NCBI RefSeq assembly: GCF_000718025.1
Contig: NZ_JODS01000022.1
Coordinates: 124,001 to 188,000 of the forward strand
DNA from: Kitasatospora purpeofusca
GTDB taxonomy: Bacteria; Actinomycetota; Actinomycetes; Streptomycetales; Streptomycetaceae
Direction: 5' to 3'
Length of the DNA stretch: 64,000 nucleotides
Within the stretch, counting starts at the first letter, position 1. Every line of letters begins with the position of its first letter. Positions 1 through 7,351 of the stretch are shown here, piece by piece. Below the pieces are notes generated by a model. The model was not told the DNA's origin. It worked only from the letters and a program-made list of their open reading frames with translations, and made no database searches. Made by a program: the position numbers and the translations under genes.

Positions 1-992
1 GCCCGGTGGTCTCCAACGCCCTGGGCGCCAACATGCCGGCCGGCATCACCTCCGCCCTGGCCGGCGGCTCGGAGGCCCGCTTCGGCGTGATCGAGGTCGA
101 CGAGAAGTACCTGGCCGGCGTCGCCCGCGACACCCGGCCCAAGGCGATCGCCCTGCTCAACCTCTCCCGCGACCAGCTCGACCGCGCGGCGGAGACCCGG
201 ATGATGGCCGAGAAGTGGCGCGAGGGCCTCCAGGACACCGAGGCCGTGGTGATCGCCAACGCCGACGACCCGCTGGTGACCTGGGCCGCCTCCTCCTGCA
301 AGAAGGTGGTCTGGGTGGCCGCCGGACAGGCGTGGAAGGAGGACGCCTGGTCCTGCCCCGCCTGCGGCGGTGTGATGCAGCGCCCCGGCGACGACTGGTT
401 CTGCCAGGAGTGCGGCTTCCGGCGACCCAACCCGCACTGGGCGCTCCAGGGCACCCATGTGATCGACCCGCAGCGCGGCGCCTGGCCGATCCAGCTCCAG
501 CTGCCCGGCCGGGCCAACCTCGCCAACGCCACCAGCTCGGCCGCCGTCGCCGCCGTGTTCGGCGTCTCCCCGCAGGTCGCCCTGGAGCGGATGCGCGGCG
601 TCAGCGCGGTCGCCGGCCGCTACGACGTGGTGCAGTACCAGGGCCGTGACATAAGGCTGCTGCTGGCCAAGAACCCGGCTGGCTGGCTGGAGACCTTCTC
701 GCTGATCGACGGCCCGCCCACCCCGGTGGTGCTCTCGGTCAACGCGCTCGACGCGGACGGCACCGACACCTCCTGGCTGTGGGACGTCGACTACGAGCGG
801 CTGGCCGGGCACCCGGTCTTCGTGCTGGGCCAGCGCAAGCTGGACCTCGCGGTGCGCCTGGAGGTCGCCGGGCTGCAGTTCCACGTCGTGGACTCGCTGG
901 AGCAGGCCGTCCGGATGGCCCCGCCCGGCCGGATCGAGGCGATCGCCAACTACACCGCCTTCCAGCAGCTGCGGAAGGTCGTGGCCGGCTGA
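1..992 (+). CDS. murT: MurT, lipid II isoglutaminyl synthase ligase subunit (5' partial)
   Basis: This is the C-terminal part of a Mur-ligase-family protein; its start lies before the window and the first full codon is at base 3. MurT uses ATP and, with GatD, amidates the D-glutamate of lipid II to D-isoglutamine in the cytoplasm. The visible 328 residues include the Mur-ligase central domain and a four-cysteine zinc ribbon (Cys 117, 120, 133, 136, counted from the first in-frame Met at base 6) that is characteristic of MurT and absent from ordinary Mur ligases. The DUF1727 domain is at the C terminus. gatD follows 64 bp downstream on the same strand, the usual murT-gatD order. Confidence 0.93.
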   Translation, partial: PVVSNALGANMPAGITSALAGGSEARFGVIEVDEKYLAGVARDTRPKAIALLNLSRDQLDRAAETRMMAEKWREGLQDTEAVVIANADDPLVTWAASSCKKVVWVAAGQAWKEDAWSCPACGGVMQRPGDDWFCQECGFRRPNPHWALQGTHVIDPQRGAWPIQLQLPGRANLANATSSAAVAAVFGVSPQVALERMRGVSAVAGRYDVVQYQGRDIRLLLAKNPAGWLETFSLIDGPPTPVVLSVNALDADGTDTSWLWDVDYERLAGHPVFVLGQRKLDLAVRLEVAGLQFHVVDSLEQAVRMAPPGRIEAIANYTAFQQLRKVVAG

Positions 993-1056
993 TGCCGGAA
1001 CGGCACCCGCAGCCCCCAGCAGCCCACCGCACGTACGTCATGGAAGGCCTTCGAGG

Positions 1057-1785
1057 ATGAGTGAGAGCAGCCTGCGCGTGGTCTGGGTCTACCCCGACCT
1101 GCTCAGCACCTACGGCGACCGGGGCAATGCCCTGGTCGTGGAGCGCCGGGCCCGCCAGCGCCATCTCAACGTGACCCGGATCGACGTCCGCTCCGACCAG
1201 TCGGTGCCCACCAGCGGGGACATCTACCTGATCGGCGGCGGCGAGGACCGCCCGCAGCGGCTGGCCGCCGAGCGGCTGCGCAACGACACCGGGCTGGTGC
1301 GGGCGGCCGAGAACGGCGCGATCATCCTCGGGGTCTGCGCCGGCTTCCAGATTCTCGGCCACGAGTTCGTCAACGACCTCGGCCAGCGCGAGCCGGGCCT
1401 CGGCCTGCTGGACGTGTGGACCACCCGCGGCGAGGGCGAGCGCTGCGTCGGCGACGTGCTGGCCGACGTGGACCCGCAGCTCGGCCTGCCGCAGCTGACC
1501 GGGTTCGAGAACCACCAGGGCGTGACCCACCTCGGCCAGGGCGTCAAGCCGCTGGCCCGGGTCACCGCTGGCCGGGGCAACGGCACCGGCGACGGCACCG
1601 AGGGCGCCTGGCGGGACACCGTCTTCGGCACCTACCTGCACGGCCCCGTACTGGCGCGCAACCCCGCCGTCGCGGACATGCTGCTCAAGCTGGCGCTGGA
1701 CGTGAACGCCCTGCCGCCGGCCGACACCACCTGGTACGACGCGTTGCGCGCCGAGCGCATCGCGGCCACGACGCGCCCCGCGTAG
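1057..1785 (+). CDS. gatD: GatD, glutamine amidotransferase of the MurT/GatD complex
   Basis: A 242-residue class I glutamine amidotransferase of the CobB/CobQ type. It releases ammonia from glutamine for MurT. The nucleophile is Cys94 in GVCAGFQ, and the catalytic His lies in YLHGP near the C terminus. An early TYGDRGN motif is typical of GatD. Full length for the family (about 240 residues). It starts 64 bp after murT and is probably cotranscribed with it. A 368-bp gap follows before pfkA. Confidence 0.93.
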   Translation: MSESSLRVVWVYPDLLSTYGDRGNALVVERRARQRHLNVTRIDVRSDQSVPTSGDIYLIGGGEDRPQRLAAERLRNDTGLVRAAENGAIILGVCAGFQILGHEFVNDLGQREPGLGLLDVWTTRGEGERCVGDVLADVDPQLGLPQLTGFENHQGVTHLGQGVKPLARVTAGRGNGTGDGTEGAWRDTVFGTYLHGPVLARNPAVADMLLKLALDVNALPPADTTWYDALRAERIAATTRPA

Positions 1786-2153
1786 TACTCCCCCGGTCCG
1801 TCCGCCCGGTGCCCGCGATGCGGTCATGGGCTCCCCGGGCGGGCCGGGACGTACGACAATGGGGCTGCCCCGTCCCGGGGCTGCCGGCTGCACACCCTCC
1901 TCGGCAGCAGGCTGCATTTCCACGCGGGGGCGTCGACGACGCCGCTCCCGCGTCGGCTCCTGCCCGGCCGGACGCAGGCGCCGTATGCTCGACTCCACGG
2001 CCGGTTTCGGATGTTCTGTCCGAATCGGCCGGTCCTTCACCCGACGGTCACCTCCGCGCCCACCCGGCGCGGGTACGGCCTGTCGTGGTGGCGGTCCGTC
2101 GTCCCAGCCTGTAGTCCGGCCGTTCCTCGGTTCTGCTCGGGAGTTGCAAAGCA
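1786..2153. promoter_or_regulatory. pfkA upstream region with a dyad
   Basis: This 368-bp gap has no gene that I can support on either strand. It contains a dyad: TTCGGA (2006-2011), a 7-nt spacer, then TCCGAA (2019-2024). The arms extend outwards as GGCCGG/CGGCCGG with one bulged base (about 1999-2032). The dyad lies about 130 bp upstream of the pfkA start and could be an operator or the stem of a leader RNA. No regulator can be assigned from sequence alone. The long opposite-strand reading frames across here are GC-rich shadows. Confidence 0.35.
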
Positions 2154-3179
2154 ATGCGTATTGGAGTGCTGACCAGCGGCGGTGACTGCCCCGGCCTGAA
2201 CGCGGTGATCCGGTCCGTGGTCCACCGGGGGGTGGTCGACCACGGCGACGAGATCATCGGGTTCGAGGACGGCTGGCGCGGTTTCCTCGAAGGGCACCAC
2301 CGGCCCCTGACCCTCGACTCGGTGAGCGGCATCCTGGCCCAGGGTGGCACCATCCTCGGGTCGTCCCGGGTCCAGCCCAGCCATCTGCGCGACGGCGTCG
2401 AGCGCGCCAAGAAGTACTGCGCGGACCTCGGCCTGGACGCGGTGATCCCGATCGGCGGCGAGGGCACCCTCAAGGCCGCCAAGCTGATGAGCGACGCGGG
2501 CCTGCCGATCGTCGGCGTCCCGAAGACCATCGACAACGACATCGCCTGCACCGACGTCACCTTCGGCTTCGACACCGCCGTCTCGGTCGCCACCGAGGCG
2601 CTGGACCGGCTGAAGACCACGGCGGAGTCGCACCAGCGCGTCATGGTGGTCGAGGTCATGGGCCGCCACACCGGCTGGATCGCCCTCAACGCGGGCATGG
2701 CGGCCGGCGCGCACGCGATCATCGTGCCGGAGCGCCCGTTCCACATCGAGAAGCTCACCGCGGTCGTCCGGGAGCGCTTCGACCGCCAGAAGAAGTTCGC
2801 CATCGTGGTGTGCGCCGAGGGCGCCAAGCCCGAGCCCGGCACCATGCACTGGGAGGAGGGCAGCAAGGACATCTACGGCCACGAGCGCTTCACCGGCATC
2901 GCCACGCAGCTCTCCGGCGAGCTGGAGCACCGGCTCGGCAAGGAGGCCCGTCCGGTCATCCTGGGCCACACCCAGCGCGGCGGCACCCCGACCGCCTACG
3001 ACCGGGTCCTCGCCACCCGCTTCGGCTGGCACGCCGTGGAGGCCGTCCACAAGGGCGCCTTCGGGCACATCACCGCCCTCCAGGGCACCAACATCAACCT
3101 GGTGCCGCTGGCCGAGGCGGTGGCCGAGCTGAAGACCGTCCCGGCCGACCGCTACCTGGAGGCCGAGACGGTCATCTGA
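2154..3179 (+). CDS. pfkA: 6-phosphofructokinase
   Basis: This 341-residue protein phosphorylates fructose 6-phosphate to fructose 1,6-bisphosphate in glycolysis. The phosphate-donor loop GGDCPGLNA is at residues 10-18. GGEGT near residue 103 has Gly at the position that is Asp in pyrophosphate-dependent enzymes. PKTIDNDI carries the catalytic Asp and has Lys where E. coli PfkA has Gly. The Gly plus Lys combination is that of streptomycete group III enzymes, known to use ATP, so ATP dependence is inferred. The ATG has only a weak purine stretch (GGGAG) upstream. The gene is monocistronic and ends at a strong hairpin. Confidence 0.95.
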   Translation: MRIGVLTSGGDCPGLNAVIRSVVHRGVVDHGDEIIGFEDGWRGFLEGHHRPLTLDSVSGILAQGGTILGSSRVQPSHLRDGVERAKKYCADLGLDAVIPIGGEGTLKAAKLMSDAGLPIVGVPKTIDNDIACTDVTFGFDTAVSVATEALDRLKTTAESHQRVMVVEVMGRHTGWIALNAGMAAGAHAIIVPERPFHIEKLTAVVRERFDRQKKFAIVVCAEGAKPEPGTMHWEEGSKDIYGHERFTGIATQLSGELEHRLGKEARPVILGHTQRGGTPTAYDRVLATRFGWHAVEAVHKGAFGHITALQGTNINLVPLAEAVAELKTVPADRYLEAETVI

Positions 3180-3203
3180 CCGCCCGCCCCCTGTACGTCC
3201 GGT

Positions 3204-3242
3204 GCCCCGGCCCCCGAGAGCGCGAGTCTCGGGGGCCGGGGC
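3204..3242. terminator. Bidirectional terminator hairpin, pfkA / melC2
   Basis: A perfect 16-bp stem (3204-3219 with 3227-3242) and a 7-nt loop, lying 25 bp after the pfkA stop and 79 bp from the convergent end of melC2. It could serve both genes. Confidence 0.85.
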
Positions 3243-3320
3243 CGTTCGCGGCGACTGCCCCGCCGGGAGCGGAACCGGACCGGCGGCGATCAGCGATCAA
3301 CCGGTCAGCCGGTCAACCGA

Positions 3321-4148
3321 TCAGAACCCGGTGTCGTAGGTGTAGGTGCCGCTGTGGTCGAGCAGGTCGGCCGGGGTGACCGTGTTCCACGGCTTCATCC
3401 GCTCGTTGAGGTCGACCACGTCGGGCGTGCCGGCCGTCGGCAGATAGGTCTTGCCGGGGTTGCGCTTCTGCCACTCGGACCACAGCTTGTCGACGAAACA
3501 GTGGTGCAGCCAGAACACCGGGTCGTTGGGCGACATCCCGGTGGCCATCTGGCCGCCCACCCAGACGTGCACCCGGTTGTGCAGGTTGACCCCGCGCCAC
3601 CCCTCCAGGTTGTTGCGGAAGCCGGCCGAGGAGCTGTTCCACGGCGCGGCGTCGTAGGTGGTGATGGCGAGCACCGACTCGGTGTCGGCCCGGCTGGGCA
3701 GCTGCGCCACCCCGGTGCCGAGCTGGCGGCGCAGATAGGTGCGGCTGTCGGTGTTGACGTTGAGCCGCCAGTTGCCGCCGGAGAAGGCGAACGGACCGGT
3801 GGTCACCTGGCCGTCGCTGCTGCGGCCATTGCCGCCCATGAAGTCGGCGCCCCAGATGCCGGCGGTGGCGGTGCGGTCGGCGGTCCAGTCCCAGTACGGG
3901 AGGTTGACGCTGGGGTCGACGGCCTGCAGCGCCCGCTCGAACTCCAGCAGGTACTGGCGGTGCCAGGGCAGGAAGGAGGGCGAGCGGTGCCCGGTGCGCT
4001 CGCCGTTGTCGACGTCGCTGACGATGAACTGGTTGTGCGTGGTGACGAACGGGTCGTAGCCGCCGTTCGCCTTGAGTGCCAGCACGGCGTTGACGAAGGC
4101 GCGCTTCTCCTGGGCCGTCAGGTTCGCCTGGTTCTTGCGGACTCCCAT
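3321..4148 (-). CDS. melC2: Tyrosinase MelC2
   Basis: This 275-residue binuclear type 3 copper monophenol oxidase oxidises tyrosine and o-diphenols to quinones for melanin. The CuA ligands His38, His54 and His63 are at exactly the positions known for Streptomyces MelC2. The CuB ligands are in NLHNRVH and WLHHCFVD. Like known MelC2 it has no signal peptide and is exported bound to MelC1. It follows melC1 by 82 bp in an operon. Length and the C-terminal YDTGF are normal for the family. Confidence 0.97.
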   Translation of the reverse strand: MGVRKNQANLTAQEKRAFVNAVLALKANGGYDPFVTTHNQFIVSDVDNGERTGHRSPSFLPWHRQYLLEFERALQAVDPSVNLPYWDWTADRTATAGIWGADFMGGNGRSSDGQVTTGPFAFSGGNWRLNVNTDSRTYLRRQLGTGVAQLPSRADTESVLAITTYDAAPWNSSSAGFRNNLEGWRGVNLHNRVHVWVGGQMATGMSPNDPVFWLHHCFVDKLWSEWQKRNPGKTYLPTAGTPDVVDLNERMKPWNTVTPADLLDHSGTYTYDTGF

Positions 4149-4230
4149 GAGTCCCCCCTCTGGTGGTGGTGGTCTGTCGGTCTCGGGTGGCCGGGTGGGC
4201 CGGATGCGGCCGGTGGGCCGGTGGCCGGAA

Positions 4231-4641
4231 TCAGGCGGTGACGATCGGGACGAGCGTCGCGCCCTGGAGGTCGTTGACGGCGGCCCGGGCGAGCGCGCGC
4301 GGCGTCGCGAAGGTCTGGTAGTGGTTGACGACGCTGATCCAGGTGCCGTCGGCGTTGCGCATCATGTGCAGCTCGTCGCCGTCGATCCGCACCTCGTAGC
4401 CGGTGCCGGCGCCGCCCCCGTGGTGGTGGCTCCCCCCGTCGGCCGGGCGGCCCTGGATCCGTCGGCCCTGGAAGACCTCGTCGAAGCTGTCGGACGCGCC
4501 CGGGTCCGCGGCGGTGGCGGCCCCGCCGCCGGGCCCCGCGAGACCGATCACGACGGTGCCGGTGGCGACGGTCAGGGCGGCCGCGGCCCCCTGGAGCATC
4601 CGTCGGCGCGTCAGCTCCGTGGCATGGGTGTCTTCGGACAT
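4231..4641 (-). CDS. melC1: Tyrosinase cofactor MelC1 (copper chaperone)
   Basis: This 136-residue secreted chaperone delivers copper to MelC2 and carries it through the Tat system. The N terminus has a twin-arginine signal (TRRRMLQG, then a hydrophobic stretch ending at about residue 40). A His cluster (SHHHGGG) and the YEVRIDG...LHMMRN block typical of MelC1 follow. An upstream in-frame Met at 4845 exists. I chose 4641 because a GAGGGGG ribosome site lies just before it and the Tat signal begins there, as in known MelC1. It is the first gene of the melC operon. Confidence 0.93.
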   Translation of the reverse strand: MSEDTHATELTRRRMLQGAAAALTVATGTVVIGLAGPGGGAATAADPGASDSFDEVFQGRRIQGRPADGGSHHHGGGAGTGYEVRIDGDELHMMRNADGTWISVVNHYQTFATPRALARAAVNDLQGATLVPIVTA

Positions 4642-4690
4642 GGTGGTACCCCCTCGAGTGCCCGGGGCTGTGGTTCGGGCACTGTTCACG

Positions 4691-4743
4691 AACGATTGGT
4701 TAATCGTTAAACGAAGGTGATTCCTTGATCGAATCACTCGTTT
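4691..4743. promoter_or_regulatory. Paired dyads upstream of melC1
   Basis: The 350-bp gap 4642-4991 separates melC1 from the divergent dehydrogenase fragment and contains no supported gene. It holds two adjacent inverted repeats. The first is AACGATT (4691-4697), 4 nt, AATCGTT (4702-4708). The second is AAACGA-AG-GTGATT (4709-4722), 9 nt, AATCAC-TCGTTT (4732-4743). They lie 50-100 bp upstream of the melC1 start and are AT-rich against the surrounding DNA, as expected for operator or activator sites. The regulator is unknown. Confidence 0.5.
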
Positions 4744-4991
4744 CGATGGTCGCAAGCCTTGTTGACCTACGGAACAGCCGATCGGCGGGGGTACGTAGGG
4801 TTGCGTATAAATTCGGTCATTTTCTGTCACGTGCCGAACACGCACCGATCACACCGGCGGGTACCCCGGCGGCCGCCCAGCAGTCACCCGACGGCCACCC
4901 CGGCGGCGTCCGCCTGGCGGGACCGGGCGAAGGCGCCCTAGCGTGACCGGAGGAGCGCAACGGACCGGACGGACCCAGGAGGGACCAGGCG

Positions 4992-5649
4992 ATGGAGATC
5001 CTCGCGTACGGCGTACAGGCCGACGAGCGACCGCTGCTGGAGAAGGCCTTCGCGGGCCGGCACGCCCTGCGCTGCCTCTCCGTCTTCCTCAACCGCGACA
5101 CCGCCCCGCTCGCCGCCGGGTACCCGGTGGTCAGCAGCAGCGTCAACGCCGAACTCGACGCCGGCACCCTCGCCGTCCTCGCCGCCGGCGGCACCGAGCT
5201 GGTCGTCCAGCGCTCCACCGGCTTCAACAACATCGACCTCGACGCCGCGGCAAGCCTCGGCCTGACCGTCGCCCGCGTCTCCCACTACAGCCCCTACGCC
5301 GTCGCCGAACACGCGTGGACGCTGGCCCTGGCCGTCAACCGCCGCCTCACCCGCGCCGCCAACCGCTCCCGCGAGTTCGACTTCCGCCTCGACGGCCTGC
5401 TCGGCCGCGACATCCACGGCATGACCGTCGGCGTCATCGGCACCGGCAAGATCGGCGAATGCTTCGCCCGCATCGCGGCCGGATTCGGCACCCGACTCCT
5501 CGGCTGGGACATCGCCCCCAACCCCGCCTGCCTCGACCTCGGCATGACCTACACCGAACTCCCCGAACTCCTCTCCCGCGCCGACCTCGTCAGCCTCCAC
5601 GTCCCCCTGCTGCCCTCCACCCACCACCTCATCGACGCCGCCGCCCCTC
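4992..5649 (+). pseudogene. D-lactate-dehydrogenase-like 2-hydroxyacid dehydrogenase, N-terminal fragment
   Basis: This is the N-terminal 219 codons of a D-isomer-specific 2-hydroxyacid dehydrogenase. It has the substrate-domain motif STGFNNIDL, then the NAD-binding Rossmann loop GVIGTGKIG, and runs to LPSTHHLID. A strong GGAGGG site precedes the ATG. Homology stops abruptly at 5649 and the frame runs into an unrelated translation-factor sequence. Later parts of the same protein appear at 12220-12421 and 17411-17509, in the same order and on the same strand. The gene was therefore once contiguous (about 1 kb) and is now inactive. Confidence 0.88.
5547..5649 (+). repeat. 103-bp direct repeat, left copy
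   Basis: Bases 5547-5649 are identical to 12220-12322 (constant offset 6673). Identity ends at 5650 (A against G). Just upstream, only six matching bases (5538-5543 against 12211-12216) extend the similarity. The repeat lies inside the dehydrogenase coding sequence and marks the left edge of the islet. It is too long for an ordinary transposon target duplication. Confidence 0.95.
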
Positions 5650-6385
5650 ACTGCATCTCCGAGGTGACGAGGGCCCCCGGGGTGCTCGACGGTGTGGTCC
5701 TGGTGGTCTCGGCCGTCGAGTGCATCCAGGCCCAGACCCGTCTGCTGATGCACACGCTCGTCGCGATGCGGATGCTGGTCCTGATCTTCGTGAACAAGGT
5801 CGACCGGATGGGCGCGCGCCACGACGACCTGCTGAAGTCCATAGGGTCGCAACTCGCGCCCGCCATGGTCTCGATGAGCCGGGTGGAGCGGCTCGGCACC
5901 GCACAGGCCTGGTCCTTCGCCCGGAGCGTGCGCGAGGAGGATTTCACCGCGGACCTCGCGGAACTGCTCGGCGATCACGACGAAGCATTCCTGGCGCGCT
6001 ACCTCGACGATGAGAAGGCCCTGGGCGAGCAGGAGTACCTCGCCGAGCTCGCCAGGCAGACCTGCACGGCTCGGGTCACTCCAGTGTTCTTCGGCTCAGC
6101 CGTGACCGGCACGGGGACCACCGAGCTGATCGACGGGATCACGCGTCTCCTTTCGGGCGACCGCCACGAGTTGGCGCGGACGTGTCCACTGAGCGGGACG
6201 GTGTTCAAGATCGAACGCGGCTGGGCCGGCGAGAAGTCACCTACGTCCGGCTGCGTTCGGGGGTCCTCGGGCCCCGGAGCAAGGTCTGCTTCTATCAGCG
6301 GGACCAGCAGGGAGAAGTCATCGAAGTCACCGGCCGCACCACGGTGGTCGAGGTGTTCGACAAGGGTGCCGAGGTGACCGCCAAC
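5650..6385 (+). pseudogene. tet(M)/otrA-like ribosomal protection protein, truncated and frameshifted
   Basis: This fragment encodes part of an EF-G-like GTPase of the TetM/OtrA group. It starts inside the G domain, at the region equivalent to AEV.R.LGVLDG, so the P-loop and switch I are missing. The G4 motif NKVD is present, and ARVTPVFFGSAV and GTVFKIER lead towards domain 2. Near 6230-6240 the homology moves from the frame that continues the dehydrogenase fragment to the next frame (EVTYVRLRSGVLG), so there is a frameshift. Homology stops at about 6385 and the remaining domains are absent. It cannot give a working protein. Confidence 0.82.
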
Positions 6386-6498
6386 CCAAGCGCAGTCACG
6401 GTAAGCACCGTTGCAGTCCCCAGCCATCGGCTGCGCACGCCGCTGCGCCACCGATGGCCGTTGCCGTCAGAACGGCGATGGCATGGCTGACGAGCTGA

Positions 6499-7344
6499 TT
6501 ACCTGGCGACTGAGAGAAGCGCCTTCTCCATGGCCTCACACGCCAGGTAGTTGCCGAGGGTGTGGAAGTCTACGGGTGCGATGCTCGTCTCGATGTCTTC
6601 CTCAATGCCGTCGAACGCCCGAGTGAGCAGTCGGGGGACAGCGACGAGATCGCCTACGTCCGCGATGTTGATCCAGCGCCCGACAGCGGGTGGCCGTCGT
6701 CCCCGTCCGGCGACCGGTGCGGGATCGAGCCGGTCGAGAACAGCTCCCGGCAGCGCCAACGGCGAGCCCACCGTCACCAGCAATTCGATGGGAACGGACG
6801 AGGCGGCCGAACTCCAGAGGGCCTCGTACGTCACGACGCTGCCGAGAGAGTGCGCGACGATGACGCGAGGCTGGACGCGCGCGATGGTCGCGGCGACGTG
6901 GTCACGGGCAGCGGTCCTGCGCTCGGGGTGCTCAAGGTACCAGGCGACCTCCCGTACGAAGCGGGCCATGAAGCGCAAGAGACCGTTGAAGGGCTTGCCA
7001 CTGCGCTCCGCGACCCAGCTGAGCTCCTGACGCATCGCGCGGGTCAACCGGCCTTGGGCGATCTGCTCCGGGACTCCGTAGGCGTTGAGCCAGTCGGACA
7101 GCATGGCTGCCTGGGGGCCGGTCAGCCCGTCGATGTCCGCCCCACCGAGCTGCGAGTTCCCGGCACTCTGGACACCGGTCGGCCGTAGCAGATGAGCGTA
7201 GTACGCGGTGTGCAGATCGGCCGGTTCGCGCAGGGACCGCGTCCAGGTCGTTCGCAGGGACTCCGCAGCGTCCTCCGGTGTCTGGTGCGGACGGTAGTTG
7301 CCGATGCCGTGCACGGCGACGATCCGGTTCACTTGTGAGGCCAT
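6499..7344 (-). CDS. Alpha/beta hydrolase paired with a caspase-NTPase-WD40 protein
   Basis: This 281-residue alpha/beta-fold serine hydrolase has VAVHGIG at residues 9-15 (oxyanion region). The nucleophile elbow AHSLGS has Ser166. Candidate acids are Asp229/Asp232 in ADVGD, and the likely catalytic His is His261 in DFHTLG. There is no signal peptide or clear membrane segment, so it is probably cytoplasmic. The substrate is unknown; a lipid, peptide or ester is possible. It begins 7 bp after the stop of the caspase gene, and its ribosome site (GAAGGA) lies inside the end of that gene, so the two are probably coupled. It may be the effector, or a target of the protease. Confidence 0.85.
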   Translation of the reverse strand: MASQVNRIVAVHGIGNYRPHQTPEDAAESLRTTWTRSLREPADLHTAYYAHLLRPTGVQSAGNSQLGGADIDGLTGPQAAMLSDWLNAYGVPEQIAQGRLTRAMRQELSWVAERSGKPFNGLLRFMARFVREVAWYLEHPERRTAARDHVAATIARVQPRVIVAHSLGSVVTYEALWSSAASSVPIELLVTVGSPLALPGAVLDRLDPAPVAGRGRRPPAVGRWINIADVGDLVAVPRLLTRAFDGIEEDIETSIAPVDFHTLGNYLACEAMEKALLSVAR

Positions 7345-7351
7345 TGCGCGT

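Noticed and set aside
739..3068. Long minus-strand frames (471 and 343 codons) opposite gatD and pfkA
   Set aside because: They run antisense to genes with clear family motifs and have composition expected of GC-rich shadow frames, with no recognisable domain.
4992..6377. A 461-residue dehydrogenase-translation-factor fusion protein
   Set aside because: It is an accidental in-frame join of two truncated genes at the islet border, with a frameshift in the second half.
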